From Candidatus Obscuribacterales bacterium (GTDB lineage Bacteria > Cyanobacteriota > Vampirovibrionia > Obscuribacterales > Obscuribacteraceae): 64,000 bases of DNA. The stretch lies in contig JAIETF010000057.1 of the NCBI GenBank assembly GCA_019745415.1, positions 23,596 to 87,595 on the forward strand, written 5' to 3'. The first letter of the stretch is position 1. Each line of letters opens with the position of its first letter. This document shows positions 51,270 to 59,865 of this stretch, one piece after another. Under the pieces are notes generated by a model. That model had not been told where the DNA came from and made no database searches. It worked only from the letters and a program-made list of their open reading frames with translations. The translations under genes were made by a program, and so were the position numbers.

Positions 51270-52427
51270 TTACAAGGGTCTGATAAAGCCGTCAGTGCCG
51301 GTAATCAGGAAAATGGCAAAAATTGCTCCAATTGCCAGTGCCGGGCCAAAGGGGAAATGCTTAACCAGGCGAGGACCGGGGGCTGTCATTATGCCAATAG
51401 TGCCGCCCCCGAAGCCAAGGGCGCCTATGAGTAGATAAGTAACGCTGTTGCCCCAGATATTCGATTCGGGAAAACTGTTTGTCAAACCGCAGAGGGCAAG
51501 AACCATCAAACCGGCAAAGGCGGCAAAGCCTCCCAAAAATCTGGCTAGGGCGGCATTGAGCAGTCTTTCTTTCTTTAGTTCGACCAATAGATAGATGCTG
51601 CCCATGACCGCACCCACCAAGAAGCCTATAATCAGGGCGGGAATCAGTTTTGGCCAACCCAGCCAGGCGGCGATGAGGGCACTCAAAACAGCGTCGCCGC
51701 CGCCCATGACCATGAAAGGTTCATCTGCCTCGTCGGCGCGCAGATAGCCCACTTCCATCGTGTAGTCTATCTGGTCGTCGATATCGAGTTCGTCTTCCAC
51801 CTTGTGTCTTTCTTTGAAGCCCGGATGGGTGAGATAGTAAAACTGCACCCCGAAATGATCGATGAAGTCGAAAATAATATAGCTGGCACCCACACCGGCC
51901 ATGGTGCCGAGTAGATCGTGTCTGACGATAGCACTATAGGCGATACCAAGAATGATAGCCGGATAGGTGATTTCATGCGGAATCAGTTTCTCTTTAAAGT
52001 CGGTGATAGTGACCGCTATCAGTGCTGCCGCAAAAATGAGCATGCCGCACACTGTCAGGGTGATGTCTAAGCCTGAGACCCCTAAGCCCGGGTGCCAATA
52101 TTTTGGTCCCAGGAAATGCACAATCGCAGCAAAAATAAGACCGGTGGCTAGTTCTACTAGTGGATAATGCCAGTGGATTTTGCCCTGGCAGTGCTTGCAT
52201 TTACCTTTGAGAAAAAGAAAAGACAAGACCGGAATCAGCTCTAGTGGACCAAGCCTGTGATGGCAGTGATAACAATAAGAACCTTTGCGCCAGAGTGATT
52301 CTTCTTTCAAGGTTCTTAGAGCCAGAACATTGATAAAACTGCCGATGCAAAGCCCCAAAAGCAAAGCCGCCGTGTCTAAGGTGAGAGCGTCGGCTGCTAA
52401 ATAAAGATTGAAGTCATACCAGTCCAT
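51270..52427 (-). CDS. pilD: Prepilin peptidase / N-methyltransferase
   Basis: Cleaves and methylates type IV prepilins. 385 residues, longer than the usual 250-290. The N-terminal domain has the motif LCIGSFINVLALR and two zinc CxxC pairs (CYHCHHR, CKHCQGK). The aspartyl protease sites are in TITDFKEKLIPHEITYP and GGGDAVLSALIAAWLGW (the GxGD motif). An insert of about 80 residues between the two aspartates, with a charged ERHKVEDELDIDDQIDY segment, accounts for the extra length. It lies 26 bases after the ABC permease gene and 34 before the PilM-PilN gene. Confidence 0.95.
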   Translation of the reverse strand: MDWYDFNLYLAADALTLDTAALLLGLCIGSFINVLALRTLKEESLWRKGSYCYHCHHRLGPLELIPVLSFLFLKGKCKHCQGKIHWHYPLVELATGLIFAAIVHFLGPKYWHPGLGVSGLDITLTVCGMLIFAAALIAVTITDFKEKLIPHEITYPAIILGIAYSAIVRHDLLGTMAGVGASYIIFDFIDHFGVQFYYLTHPGFKERHKVEDELDIDDQIDYTMEVGYLRADEADEPFMVMGGGDAVLSALIAAWLGWPKLIPALIIGFLVGAVMGSIYLLVELKKERLLNAALARFLGGFAAFAGLMVLALCGLTNSFPESNIWGNSVTYLLIGALGFGGGTIGIMTAPGPRLVKHFPFGPALAIGAIFAIFLITGTDGFIRPL

Positions 52428-52453
52428 GAAATATCGTTATCGCTTTGCCTGCT

Positions 52454-53302
52454 TCAGGGTAACTCTCTTTTTTCCGACACCATTGCCGAGAGCACTAAAA
52501 GTATGATGACATAAGAAACCAAATATGCAGTCAAGTAGATTGACAATTCACTATTGGGAAGTTGCCCGTACATGATGGCGGATCTTGTCTGGGTCAGGGT
52601 TTTGAGATCTGGTAGGGTCCAGTATAGAAAATTTGCCAATTGCATTAAGACCGGGTTTGTGAAGAGCTTGGAGAGATCTTGCAGGGAAGCTGTTGAATGT
52701 CCGATAAACCAGAAAGCGATTGTGAAGACCACCGACATTATCGGCGAAGAGAAGGTCGAGAAGAATTCAGCCGCGGCAATAATGAGCAGCAGTTCCAGAT
52801 AAGTAAGCAGTAAAGAGGCGCCAATCCACAGCACTCTTTCTTTGAAGACTAAAAGTTGGCCGGGGTCGGCGATATAGACGGTAAGAGCCAAAAAGACAGC
52901 CATGGCTGCAACTAGAACAAGCAAGCAGAGAGCTAATCCGAGATATTTACCCAGGATGAATTGCCAGGGGCGCACTGGCTTTGTAAAAATAAGATAGCAG
53001 GTTTTCTTTTCCAGTTCTTTGTAGACAAGATTGGCGCCTGCAAAAACGGCAATAATACCGCCTATGGTGCTAATACCGAACATGCCGAGATCGAGAATGA
53101 TGCGCAGATCTTGTCCAACCGAAAGCGAACCAAGGGCAAGACCAAAGAAGGAAATGATCACAGCGAATACAAAGAAAGTGTAGACCACTTTATCGCGGCT
53201 CACTTCTTTGAAGGTGTTGGAGGCAATTGCGAAAACCGGCAGAAAGAGCCCCGCTTCTTTAGCGGTGACCTTTGTGTTCTGAGATTCTGCAGTATGCTCC
53301 AA
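52454..53302 (-). CDS. ABC-2 type permease
   Basis: 282 residues with six predicted membrane helices and no large external domain. FKEVSRDKVVYTFFVFAVIISFFGLAL at the start and KELEKKTCYLIFTKPVRPWQFILGKYLGLALCLL (coupling helix) are typical of ABC-2 permeases of the NosY/CcmB-like kind. It abuts the ATPase gene with no gap. The cargo is unknown. It lies inside the pilus gene run, between the sigma factor and pilD. Confidence 0.9.
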   Translation of the reverse strand: MEHTAESQNTKVTAKEAGLFLPVFAIASNTFKEVSRDKVVYTFFVFAVIISFFGLALGSLSVGQDLRIILDLGMFGISTIGGIIAVFAGANLVYKELEKKTCYLIFTKPVRPWQFILGKYLGLALCLLVLVAAMAVFLALTVYIADPGQLLVFKERVLWIGASLLLTYLELLLIIAAAEFFSTFSSPIMSVVFTIAFWFIGHSTASLQDLSKLFTNPVLMQLANFLYWTLPDLKTLTQTRSAIMYGQLPNSELSIYLTAYLVSYVIILLVLSAMVSEKRELP

Positions 53303-54061
53303 TTAAACCTCGATATTGGCTAGAAAATATTCTTCCAGTGCGGCAGCGCTTCGTTCGGGGGTGATGCTGAGCAGATCCTCTTCGGCAGTCAGTTTGCCTT
53401 GGCAAAGCACACCTACTTTGTCGCACAAATGGGCCACATCGGGCAAGAGATGTGAGTTGAAAAAGATTGTTTTGCCTTTCTCTTTCAGGGCGGTGATGAT
53501 TTTGCGCATGTCCATTCTGCCCACAGGATCAAGCCCCGACATGGGTTCGTCGAGAAAGAGCAAGTCGGGGTCGTTGACTAGGGCGGCAGCCATACCCAGA
53601 CGTTGCAGCATACCCTTGCTGTAAGCGCCGGTTCTTTCTTCTGCTCTTGCTTCCATCGAGACCAGTTGCAAAAGCTCACCGATGCGGTCTTGCAGTGCCG
53701 GTCCTTGCATACCAAAGAGTTGACCGGTGAAAGTCAGGTACTCTCGCCCGGTCAGGTGGCTGTAAAAGTAGGGAGACTCCGGCAGAAAGCCGATGCGCCG
53801 CAGGGCGTCGTGATCGCCGGCTGGTTTTCCCAGCACTTTGATTTCACCGCTGTCGGCTTTCAAAAGACCCAAGAGCAGCTTGATTGTAGTGGTCTTGCCG
53901 GCACCATTCGGTCCGATCAGTCCATAAGTGATACCTTCGGCAATCTCTAGATTGATGCCGTTTATTGCCAGGAAAGATTTGAGCAGAGTAGTCTCTCGCC
54001 TTTTGACAAGGTTTGTGACTTTGATGGCCGCTTGAGAAACCTGAGCGTTCATCAGAACCAA
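53303..54061 (-). CDS. ABC transporter ATP-binding protein
   Basis: 252 residues. Walker A GPNGAGKTTTIKLLLGLL, signature YSKGMLQRLGMAAALVND, Walker B LLFLDEPMSGLDPVG and the switch His in FFNSHLLPDVAHL are intact. Partner of the permease that follows without a gap. It starts only 6 bases after the sigma factor stop, so sigma factor and exporter form one unit. Confidence 0.95.
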   Translation of the reverse strand: MVLMNAQVSQAAIKVTNLVKRRETTLLKSFLAINGINLEIAEGITYGLIGPNGAGKTTTIKLLLGLLKADSGEIKVLGKPAGDHDALRRIGFLPESPYFYSHLTGREYLTFTGQLFGMQGPALQDRIGELLQLVSMEARAEERTGAYSKGMLQRLGMAAALVNDPDLLFLDEPMSGLDPVGRMDMRKIITALKEKGKTIFFNSHLLPDVAHLCDKVGVLCQGKLTAEEDLLSITPERSAAALEEYFLANIEV

Positions 54062-54067
54062 GAGAGG

Positions 54068-54991
54068 CTAGCTTTTGTTGCCCGGGGCTTTCTTGCTCTG
54101 GGTGATGATCTTGTTTAGTTCGGTGGTGGCAGCTCTCAAGCGGCGCGATACCTGCATTTGCGATATGCCCAAGCGGCGTGCCACTTCGGTCTGGCTGAGA
54201 TCTTCATAAAAGGTCAGTTGCACCACTTCTCTCAGTCCATCACGCAATTGTTTGATGGCTTCAGCCAGCATAAAGCGATCTTCTTTTGCCAGCTGGTTGC
54301 TCTGATAGCGTGAATCGACCAGGGTGTCGATGAGAGACTGTTCTGAACCAGCATCATTGCTCAGGGCCTGGTCGAGCGAAATCAGTGTGCGTCTGCGATC
54401 TACTTCATAGGCTTCGTTAACCCGGCTGACAGGAATCTGCAATTCGCTAGCTATTTCTATGTCTGAAGGCTCGCGTCCTAATTTGGCTGTCAGATTCTGC
54501 ACCAATCTATTGATACGGAAAGAGAGTTCCTGTAGTTCTCTTGGGGCTCTGATCATGGCGGTCTTATCGCGCAGATAGTGCCTGATTTCGCCTGTGATCA
54601 AGTGGGTGGCATAGGTTTGGAACTTAGCACCGGCATCTGGCTTGAACTGGTCGACAGCCTTGATGAGACCAATCGAGCCGACTTGAATGAGATCTTCTAC
54701 AGGGTCGGTAGAACGGCGAGCGAGGCCATAGGCGATACGTTTCACCAGGGGCAGCGCCGCCTGAATAATGGAATCGCGCAGGGCCGGGTCTCTCGACTCG
54801 GAGTAAACAGCCAGCCAGTTATGAATCTGATCTGGACCTTTGATTTCTCCCTTACCGGGAGTAGCCGAATTCTTCATCTCCGTCCTCGGAGTCGCACCGT
54901 TTGGCGCTTCACTTTTAGCCTGCAAATCTTTGCTCACCACTTTACTTGTGCTTGTGATCGGAGTAATTGAGTTAGTAGTTGTTGTTTCCAT
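54068..54991 (-). CDS. Alternative sigma-70 family factor (SigF/SigB type)
   Basis: Directs RNA polymerase to a special promoter set. 307 residues. After a Thr/Ser-rich 50-residue leader come region 2 (DPVEDLIQVGSIGLIKAVDQFKPDAGAKFQTYATHLITGEIRHYLRD), region 3 (ELQELSFRINRLVQNLTAKLGREPSDIEIASEL) and the region 4 helix-turn-helix (LSQTEVARRLGISQMQVSRRLRAA). The RDK sequence after region 2 and the lack of region 1 point to group 3 (SigF/SigB/FliA-like). It stands between pilC and the exporter-pilD-pilMN genes. In Synechocystis the group 3 factor SigF is needed for pilus formation and motility, so control of this locus is plausible. Confidence 0.93.
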   Translation of the reverse strand: METTTTNSITPITSTSKVVSKDLQAKSEAPNGATPRTEMKNSATPGKGEIKGPDQIHNWLAVYSESRDPALRDSIIQAALPLVKRIAYGLARRSTDPVEDLIQVGSIGLIKAVDQFKPDAGAKFQTYATHLITGEIRHYLRDKTAMIRAPRELQELSFRINRLVQNLTAKLGREPSDIEIASELQIPVSRVNEAYEVDRRRTLISLDQALSNDAGSEQSLIDTLVDSRYQSNQLAKEDRFMLAEAIKQLRDGLREVVQLTFYEDLSQTEVARRLGISQMQVSRRLRAATTELNKIITQSKKAPGNKS

Positions 54992-55030
54992 CTTTATATT
55001 TAATAGACCCAGTCGCAGATTACCAGAGTA

Positions 55031-55075
55031 ATTATATAAATGCTAGCGTGATTTCCGCTAAATGCGGGCTGTCAA
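55031..55075 (-). promoter_or_regulatory. Possible promoter of the sigma factor gene
   Basis: On the minus strand TATAAT (55031-55036) lies 40 bases before the sigma gene ATG. A perfect TTGACA (55070-55075) is present, but 33 bases from TATAAT, too far for one ordinary promoter; the sequence 17 bases upstream of TATAAT is not a good -35. Another sigma factor may be used. The rest of the 292-base gap back to pilC (54992-55283) shows nothing else, including no clear terminator after pilC. Confidence 0.3.
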
Positions 55076-55283
55076 GGCAGTTTCAACCTCTTTTTTTCCG
55101 GCTTTGCGAAAGGCGCTCCTTAAGCCAAGTTCAGAATTGGGCCAAATCTGCTGCCAGCTGTCTTGCTTTTGGGTCAAATAGTCAATAGATGGGGCTGAAG
55201 CGACCATCTTCCCCGTCAAGAAAAGACTTATCGCAAAGGTTTATAAAATGTTTTTAAGGCTTTAATAATTACCGTTACCTGCT

Positions 55284-56525
55284 TTATCTCAACTGGTTGA
55301 TCACAGTGAAAATTGGGAGGTACATGCCGATAACAATAGAGCCGACGATGCCGCCGATGCCAACCACCATAACCGGCTCTAAGAGTGATGTTAGAGCTTC
55401 TACGGCGTTCTCCACTTCCATATCGTAAAAGTCGGCCACTTTTGCAAGCATTTCATCCAGCCGCCCGGTCTCTTCCCCGACAGCAACCATCTGGGTGACC
55501 ATCGATGGAAAGACCTGTGATTTAGCCATTGGTTTTGAGAGACTGCCGCCTTGCCTGACATCGGTATAAATTTTGCGAATGCTCTCTGCCACCACGGCGT
55601 TATCGGCCGTGTCTTTCACTACGTCTAATGCGGTGAGCATCGGCACTCCGGCTCTGAGAAGCGTGCCGAAGGTTCTTGAGAATCTGGCTATTGATACTTT
55701 GGCAACTAGGTCGCCGAGCATGGGCGTCACATAAATTAGTCCGTCAATTTGCAGCCGCCCGGCCGTGGTGGCGTAGTACTTCTTGAGAAACCAGCCGGCA
55801 ATTAGTACACCGACCATAAAGAGGAAGGCCCAGATAGATCTGACTGCCTGAGAGAGCGCCACCAGGGCTTGAGTATAAGCCGGTAGTTCAGAGCCGATAT
55901 TTTTGAAGAGACCTTCAAAAATAGGCAAGATGAAAGTGAGCATGCCCCAGAAGACAAGAATAGAGACAACTAGAACCACCATCGGATAGATCATGGCTGC
56001 TCTTACTTTTTGATTCAGTTTGGCTTTCGATTCAAGAAAGTCTGCCAATCTCTTCAAGACATCAGCAAGAATACCGCCGGTTTCACCGGCTTTGATCATC
56101 GAGACATAAAGTTTGTCGAAGATTTGCGGATGACGGGCCATGGCGTCCGAAAGAGAGAGACCGGCTTCGATAGACTGTCTTACATCTTCGAGGCAGCGCT
56201 TTAGTTTGCGATTTTTGCATTGCTCGACAATAATAGTAAGGGTGCGCAGCATGGCTACGCCTGATGAGACCATGGCTGCGAATTGTCTTGAGAAAACCAC
56301 CATGTCTTTGATGGTCACTCGCTCGAGAAAATCTACTTGCAGAACATTTTCGTTCAGTGCCTTTAGGGTGGCTTGCAAATCACCGCCGGCGGTGCGTGGT
56401 CTGATCTCGACTACCTCGATGCCTCGGGCTTGCAATCGAGCTTTGAGAACATTGGGAGATTCAGCGCTGGCTACCGCCTCTTTAATTTTGCCTTGCTCGT
56501 CTTTGATTTTATAGACGAATTCCAT
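55284..56525 (-). CDS. pilC: Type IV pilus inner-membrane platform protein
   Basis: Platform on which the PilB and PilT motors act. 413 residues, normal length. Two GspF domains, each with the conserved pattern (FSRQFAAMVSSGVAMLRTLTII; FSRTFGTLLRAGVPMLTALDVV), and three membrane helices (about 175-195, 227-247, 380-402). MIKAGETGGILADVLKRLADF and VGEETGRLDEMLAKVADFYD are the two repeats of the G-E-x-x-G box. Its ATG overlaps the pilT stop by one base (TAATG). Confidence 0.96.
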   Translation of the reverse strand: MEFVYKIKDEQGKIKEAVASAESPNVLKARLQARGIEVVEIRPRTAGGDLQATLKALNENVLQVDFLERVTIKDMVVFSRQFAAMVSSGVAMLRTLTIIVEQCKNRKLKRCLEDVRQSIEAGLSLSDAMARHPQIFDKLYVSMIKAGETGGILADVLKRLADFLESKAKLNQKVRAAMIYPMVVLVVSILVFWGMLTFILPIFEGLFKNIGSELPAYTQALVALSQAVRSIWAFLFMVGVLIAGWFLKKYYATTAGRLQIDGLIYVTPMLGDLVAKVSIARFSRTFGTLLRAGVPMLTALDVVKDTADNAVVAESIRKIYTDVRQGGSLSKPMAKSQVFPSMVTQMVAVGEETGRLDEMLAKVADFYDMEVENAVEALTSLLEPVMVVGIGGIVGSIVIGMYLPIFTVINQLR

Positions 56526-57667
56526 TAGAACCTGCCGAATCCATTACTTGTCCCATAGCCATAACTCTTGCTTGCCGCCGCTCTTGGTCCAATCAACTGC
56601 TCAAGGTCCTCGGGGCGGCTCGACTTAGCAATAGCTTCTTTGTGGCTGATTAGTCCCTCTTTGACATAGCGAGCCAGGCAGCTTTCCAGGGTTTGCATAC
56701 CGAGGCTTGCCCCCATCTGCATAGAAGTATAAATTTGGGACGTCTTAGCCTCTCTGATCAAGTTGGCTATAGCCGGCGTATTGATGAGAATTTCCATAGC
56801 CATGATGCGCCCGGCAGTCACCGGCGAATCCCCTGCTTCGCCTTCAATTTTGGGCAAGAGAGTCTGGCTGAGAACCCCGACGAGTGAATGAGAGAGCATA
56901 ATGCGTATTTGCTGTTGCTGTTCAGGGGGAAAGACATCGATGATGCGGTCGACTGATTGCGGTGCCGAACTGGTGTGAATGGTGCTGAAAACAAGGTGAC
57001 CGGTCTCCGCCGCCGTCAGCGCCAGATGAATAGTTTCTAGGTCGCGCATCTCTCCCACCAGAATAACGTCGGGGTCTTCTCTCAGTCCGCTTCTTAAGGC
57101 ATTGGCAAAGCTTCTGGTGTCAGAACCCACTTCTCTTTGGCTGATGAAAGACATCTTGTTCTGGTGCAAAAATTCAATCGGGTCTTCCACCGTCAAGATG
57201 TGCTTGTCTTGTTTTTCGTTTATAGCGTTAATCATGGCCGCCAGCGTCGTCGACTTGCCTGAGCCGGTTGGACCGGTAACCAAGATCAGACCTCTCGGCT
57301 TAGTGAGCAGCTCTTTGCAAACCGGCGGCAGTCCCAGTTCATCAAGGCTGGGCATGCGCGACAGTACCACCCGCAGTGCAGCTGCCCAGCTGCCCCGGTC
57401 TCTATAAACATTGACCCTGAAGCGTCCCAGACCTTCGATCCCAAAACCGCAATCCAGCTCGAGATTCTGCTCGGCATGCTTGATTTGGTCGGGGCTAAGG
57501 CAAGAAAAAATAAGTCTTTTGGTGTCGTCGGCACTCAAGGTGGGCAGGCTGATGCGGGTGAGTTTTCCCGCCGCTCTCAATATAGGCGGTTCGCCGGCCT
57601 TCAGGTGCAAGTCACTTGCCGCCCGGTCTACAACAAGTTGCAGCAATTCCTGCATCTCAACCGACAT
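56525..57667 (-). CDS. pilT: Type IV pilus retraction ATPase
   Basis: Hexameric motor that depolymerises pili. 380 residues. The N-terminal PAS-like domain (DRAASDLHLKAGEPPILRAAGKL) is followed by Walker A GPTGSGKSTTLAAMI, the Asp box ILTVEDPIE, Walker B LREDPDVILVGEMRD and the His box ETGHLVFSTIHTSSA. AIRNLIREAK-like AIANLIREAKTSQIYTSMQ (the AIRNLIRE retraction signature region) is present. One-base overlaps with pilB and pilC (TAATG) show tight translational coupling. Confidence 0.96.
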   Translation of the reverse strand: MSVEMQELLQLVVDRAASDLHLKAGEPPILRAAGKLTRISLPTLSADDTKRLIFSCLSPDQIKHAEQNLELDCGFGIEGLGRFRVNVYRDRGSWAAALRVVLSRMPSLDELGLPPVCKELLTKPRGLILVTGPTGSGKSTTLAAMINAINEKQDKHILTVEDPIEFLHQNKMSFISQREVGSDTRSFANALRSGLREDPDVILVGEMRDLETIHLALTAAETGHLVFSTIHTSSAPQSVDRIIDVFPPEQQQQIRIMLSHSLVGVLSQTLLPKIEGEAGDSPVTAGRIMAMEILINTPAIANLIREAKTSQIYTSMQMGASLGMQTLESCLARYVKEGLISHKEAIAKSSRPEDLEQLIGPRAAASKSYGYGTSNGFGRF

Positions 57668-59754
57668 TATCTCACCTCGCTTTCATTGCCATCTTTCTTC
57701 CTGCCGCTGCTGCGCGCAGCTTGGCAATACGGGCAAGTATGCCATTCGCCAAAGATTTCGGCGCTGCAGCAGTGACAGTGAAATTCGTCTGTTTCTTCGA
57801 TATTTGAGCGCCCGCATTTCGGGCAACTCTGCCAGCCTTCTTGCTGCAGCATGCCGCAACGTAGGCAAGATACTTTCAGGTCGTGCTGGCAGAAGGGGCA
57901 TTTGATGAATTCGTCTGAAATGGGGTTGCGGCATTTGCCGCAAAGCTTTTCGTCGCCTGAAGTATCTGAAAGGGTGACACGCACCACTTCGTCGGCGGTA
58001 GTCAGACCTTGTCCGACCAGCCTTATTGAATAGTCTTTCAGGGGAATCATGCCTGATTGTTTGGCCGCCAGGCGCAGCATGGCTGTGGTGGCATTTTTAC
58101 AAACGAGGTCGCGTATCTCGTCATTAACTTTCATCACTTCAAAGACTCCGATACGGTTTTTGTATCCGGTCTTGTTGCAGGCATCGCAGCCGCGACCACG
58201 GCTAAAGATGGCATGACCTTCTTCATCCACTCGCAGTCGGTAGTACTGAATAGTTGATTCAGCCAGCCTTTCTTGATGTTTGTCCATCAGTCCCAGATAT
58301 TCCAGTGTGCTGCGATCGGGGCGATAGTCTTCACGGCATTCATTGCAAACTCGGCGCAGAAGCCTCTGGGCAATGACGCCGATGGTAGCCGATGCCACCA
58401 AGTATGGGTCCACTTCCATCTCGGCCAGGCGTGTCACCGCCCCTGGTGCGTCGTTCGTGTGTAGGGTTGTGAAGACAAGGTGACCTGTCAAAGCTGCCTC
58501 GACGGCGATTTTGGCTGTTTCTCGGTCACGGGTTTCACCAACCAGAATAATGTCTGGGTCTTGCCGCAAGAATGAGCGCAGAATGCGGGCAAAGTCCAGC
58601 CCCTTTTCTCTCAGCACCTGCACCTGGGTGATGCCGGGCATTTCGTATTCAATAGGGTCTTCGGCTGTCAGTATATTCACTTCAGGGGTGTTGCGTTCAG
58701 CCAAGGCCGAATAGAGGCTGGTTGTTTTGCCTGAGCCGGTTGGTCCAGTAACAAAGATAATGCCGTAGGGCTTGGCCACCATGTCTCTAATGAGCGAAAG
58801 AGTGTCTTGGTCGGTGATTAGATGATCGAGTCCGAAGGTGGTGCCCGACTTGTCCAACTGTCTCATGACCACCTTCTCGCCATGTTTGGAGGGAATGGTG
58901 GAGACTCGGAAGTCTATATCTTTGCCCGAAAAGCGTACTCTGATGCGTCCGTCTTGGGGCAGTCTTCGTTCGGCGATATCTAGGTCGGCCATGATTTTGT
59001 AGCGTGAGACCAGGGCGGCAAGGATGGCTTTGGGTAACTTGCGGTCGACGAAGAGCACGCCGTCTAGGCGATATCGCACCATCACCCCTTTTTCTTGAGG
59101 TTCTATATGCACGTCTGAGCATTGGCGCTTGATGGCTTTGGCTAAGATCTGGTTGGCCAGCTGCACAATCGGCGCATCTTGGGCTTGCTTGGCCAGGTCG
59201 AGGTCATTGATGGCGTCTTCATATTCCACCAATACATCCAGGCTTGATAAATCTACCTCAGACTCAATAAAGGTCTTATCGGCTTGTTCCTCCCATTCTT
59301 CAGTGAGCTCGTCTTGTCTGCGGGCATAGATGGTTTCCATAAAGTGCTGAAAGTCATCTTCGGTGCAAACCACAGGCTTCAGTTGCATGCTCTTCAGTCT
59401 GTACTTGACGTCGTCTAAGGCAAGCAGGTTGTTAGGGTTGACCATGGCCACGGTGAGCAGTTTGCCTTCAAGATAGAGAGGCACCACCTGGTGCTGTCTC
59501 ATTACTTTCTCGGGCAAAAGCTCAAGTGCCGAACTCTCCGGCTGTACTTTGGCTAGTGAGACATAATTGACGCCGTACTGCGTTTCTAGGGCCGACTTGA
59601 GGTGGGTTTCGTTGGCCAAACCCAGTCTCGACAAGATAAGCGATATCGGTTCGCCGGTGCGCATTCGCTCTTGCTGCACCTGCTTTAGTTCGTCTGATGT
59701 GATTAATCCGGAGTCGACAAGAAGCTCGCCAATCTCTTTTTTGATCAGTGCCAT
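57667..59754 (-). CDS. pilB: Type IV pilus extension ATPase with an extra zinc-ribbon tail
   Basis: Hexameric motor that builds pili. 695 residues, about 100 more than usual. An MshEN-type N-terminal domain (LGELLVDSGLIT-like start; ALETQYGVNYVSL) is followed by Walker A GPTGSGKTTSLYSAL, Asp box ILTAEDPIEYEM, Walker B RQDPDIILVGETRD, and the usual four-cysteine zinc site (CNECRE, CDACNK). At residues about 605-677 comes an array of six further CxxC-type pairs (CGKC, CPFC, CLRC, CPKC, CHCC, CPYC), enough for about three zinc ribbons. ATG start. First gene of the pilBTC unit. Confidence 0.95.
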   Translation of the reverse strand: MALIKKEIGELLVDSGLITSDELKQVQQERMRTGEPISLILSRLGLANETHLKSALETQYGVNYVSLAKVQPESSALELLPEKVMRQHQVVPLYLEGKLLTVAMVNPNNLLALDDVKYRLKSMQLKPVVCTEDDFQHFMETIYARRQDELTEEWEEQADKTFIESEVDLSSLDVLVEYEDAINDLDLAKQAQDAPIVQLANQILAKAIKRQCSDVHIEPQEKGVMVRYRLDGVLFVDRKLPKAILAALVSRYKIMADLDIAERRLPQDGRIRVRFSGKDIDFRVSTIPSKHGEKVVMRQLDKSGTTFGLDHLITDQDTLSLIRDMVAKPYGIIFVTGPTGSGKTTSLYSALAERNTPEVNILTAEDPIEYEMPGITQVQVLREKGLDFARILRSFLRQDPDIILVGETRDRETAKIAVEAALTGHLVFTTLHTNDAPGAVTRLAEMEVDPYLVASATIGVIAQRLLRRVCNECREDYRPDRSTLEYLGLMDKHQERLAESTIQYYRLRVDEEGHAIFSRGRGCDACNKTGYKNRIGVFEVMKVNDEIRDLVCKNATTAMLRLAAKQSGMIPLKDYSIRLVGQGLTTADEVVRVTLSDTSGDEKLCGKCRNPISDEFIKCPFCQHDLKVSCLRCGMLQQEGWQSCPKCGRSNIEETDEFHCHCCSAEIFGEWHTCPYCQAARSSGRKKDGNESEVR

Positions 59755-59865
59755 TACAAAATACCGCTGCTTTCGCTGCCTGGGGTCCCTTAAATTTTCT
59801 GCCCGCTCTTAGTCTGTTTATATCTAAAGTGTAAAGGCCGGGCAGACCCCTCTCTGCCCGATAAA

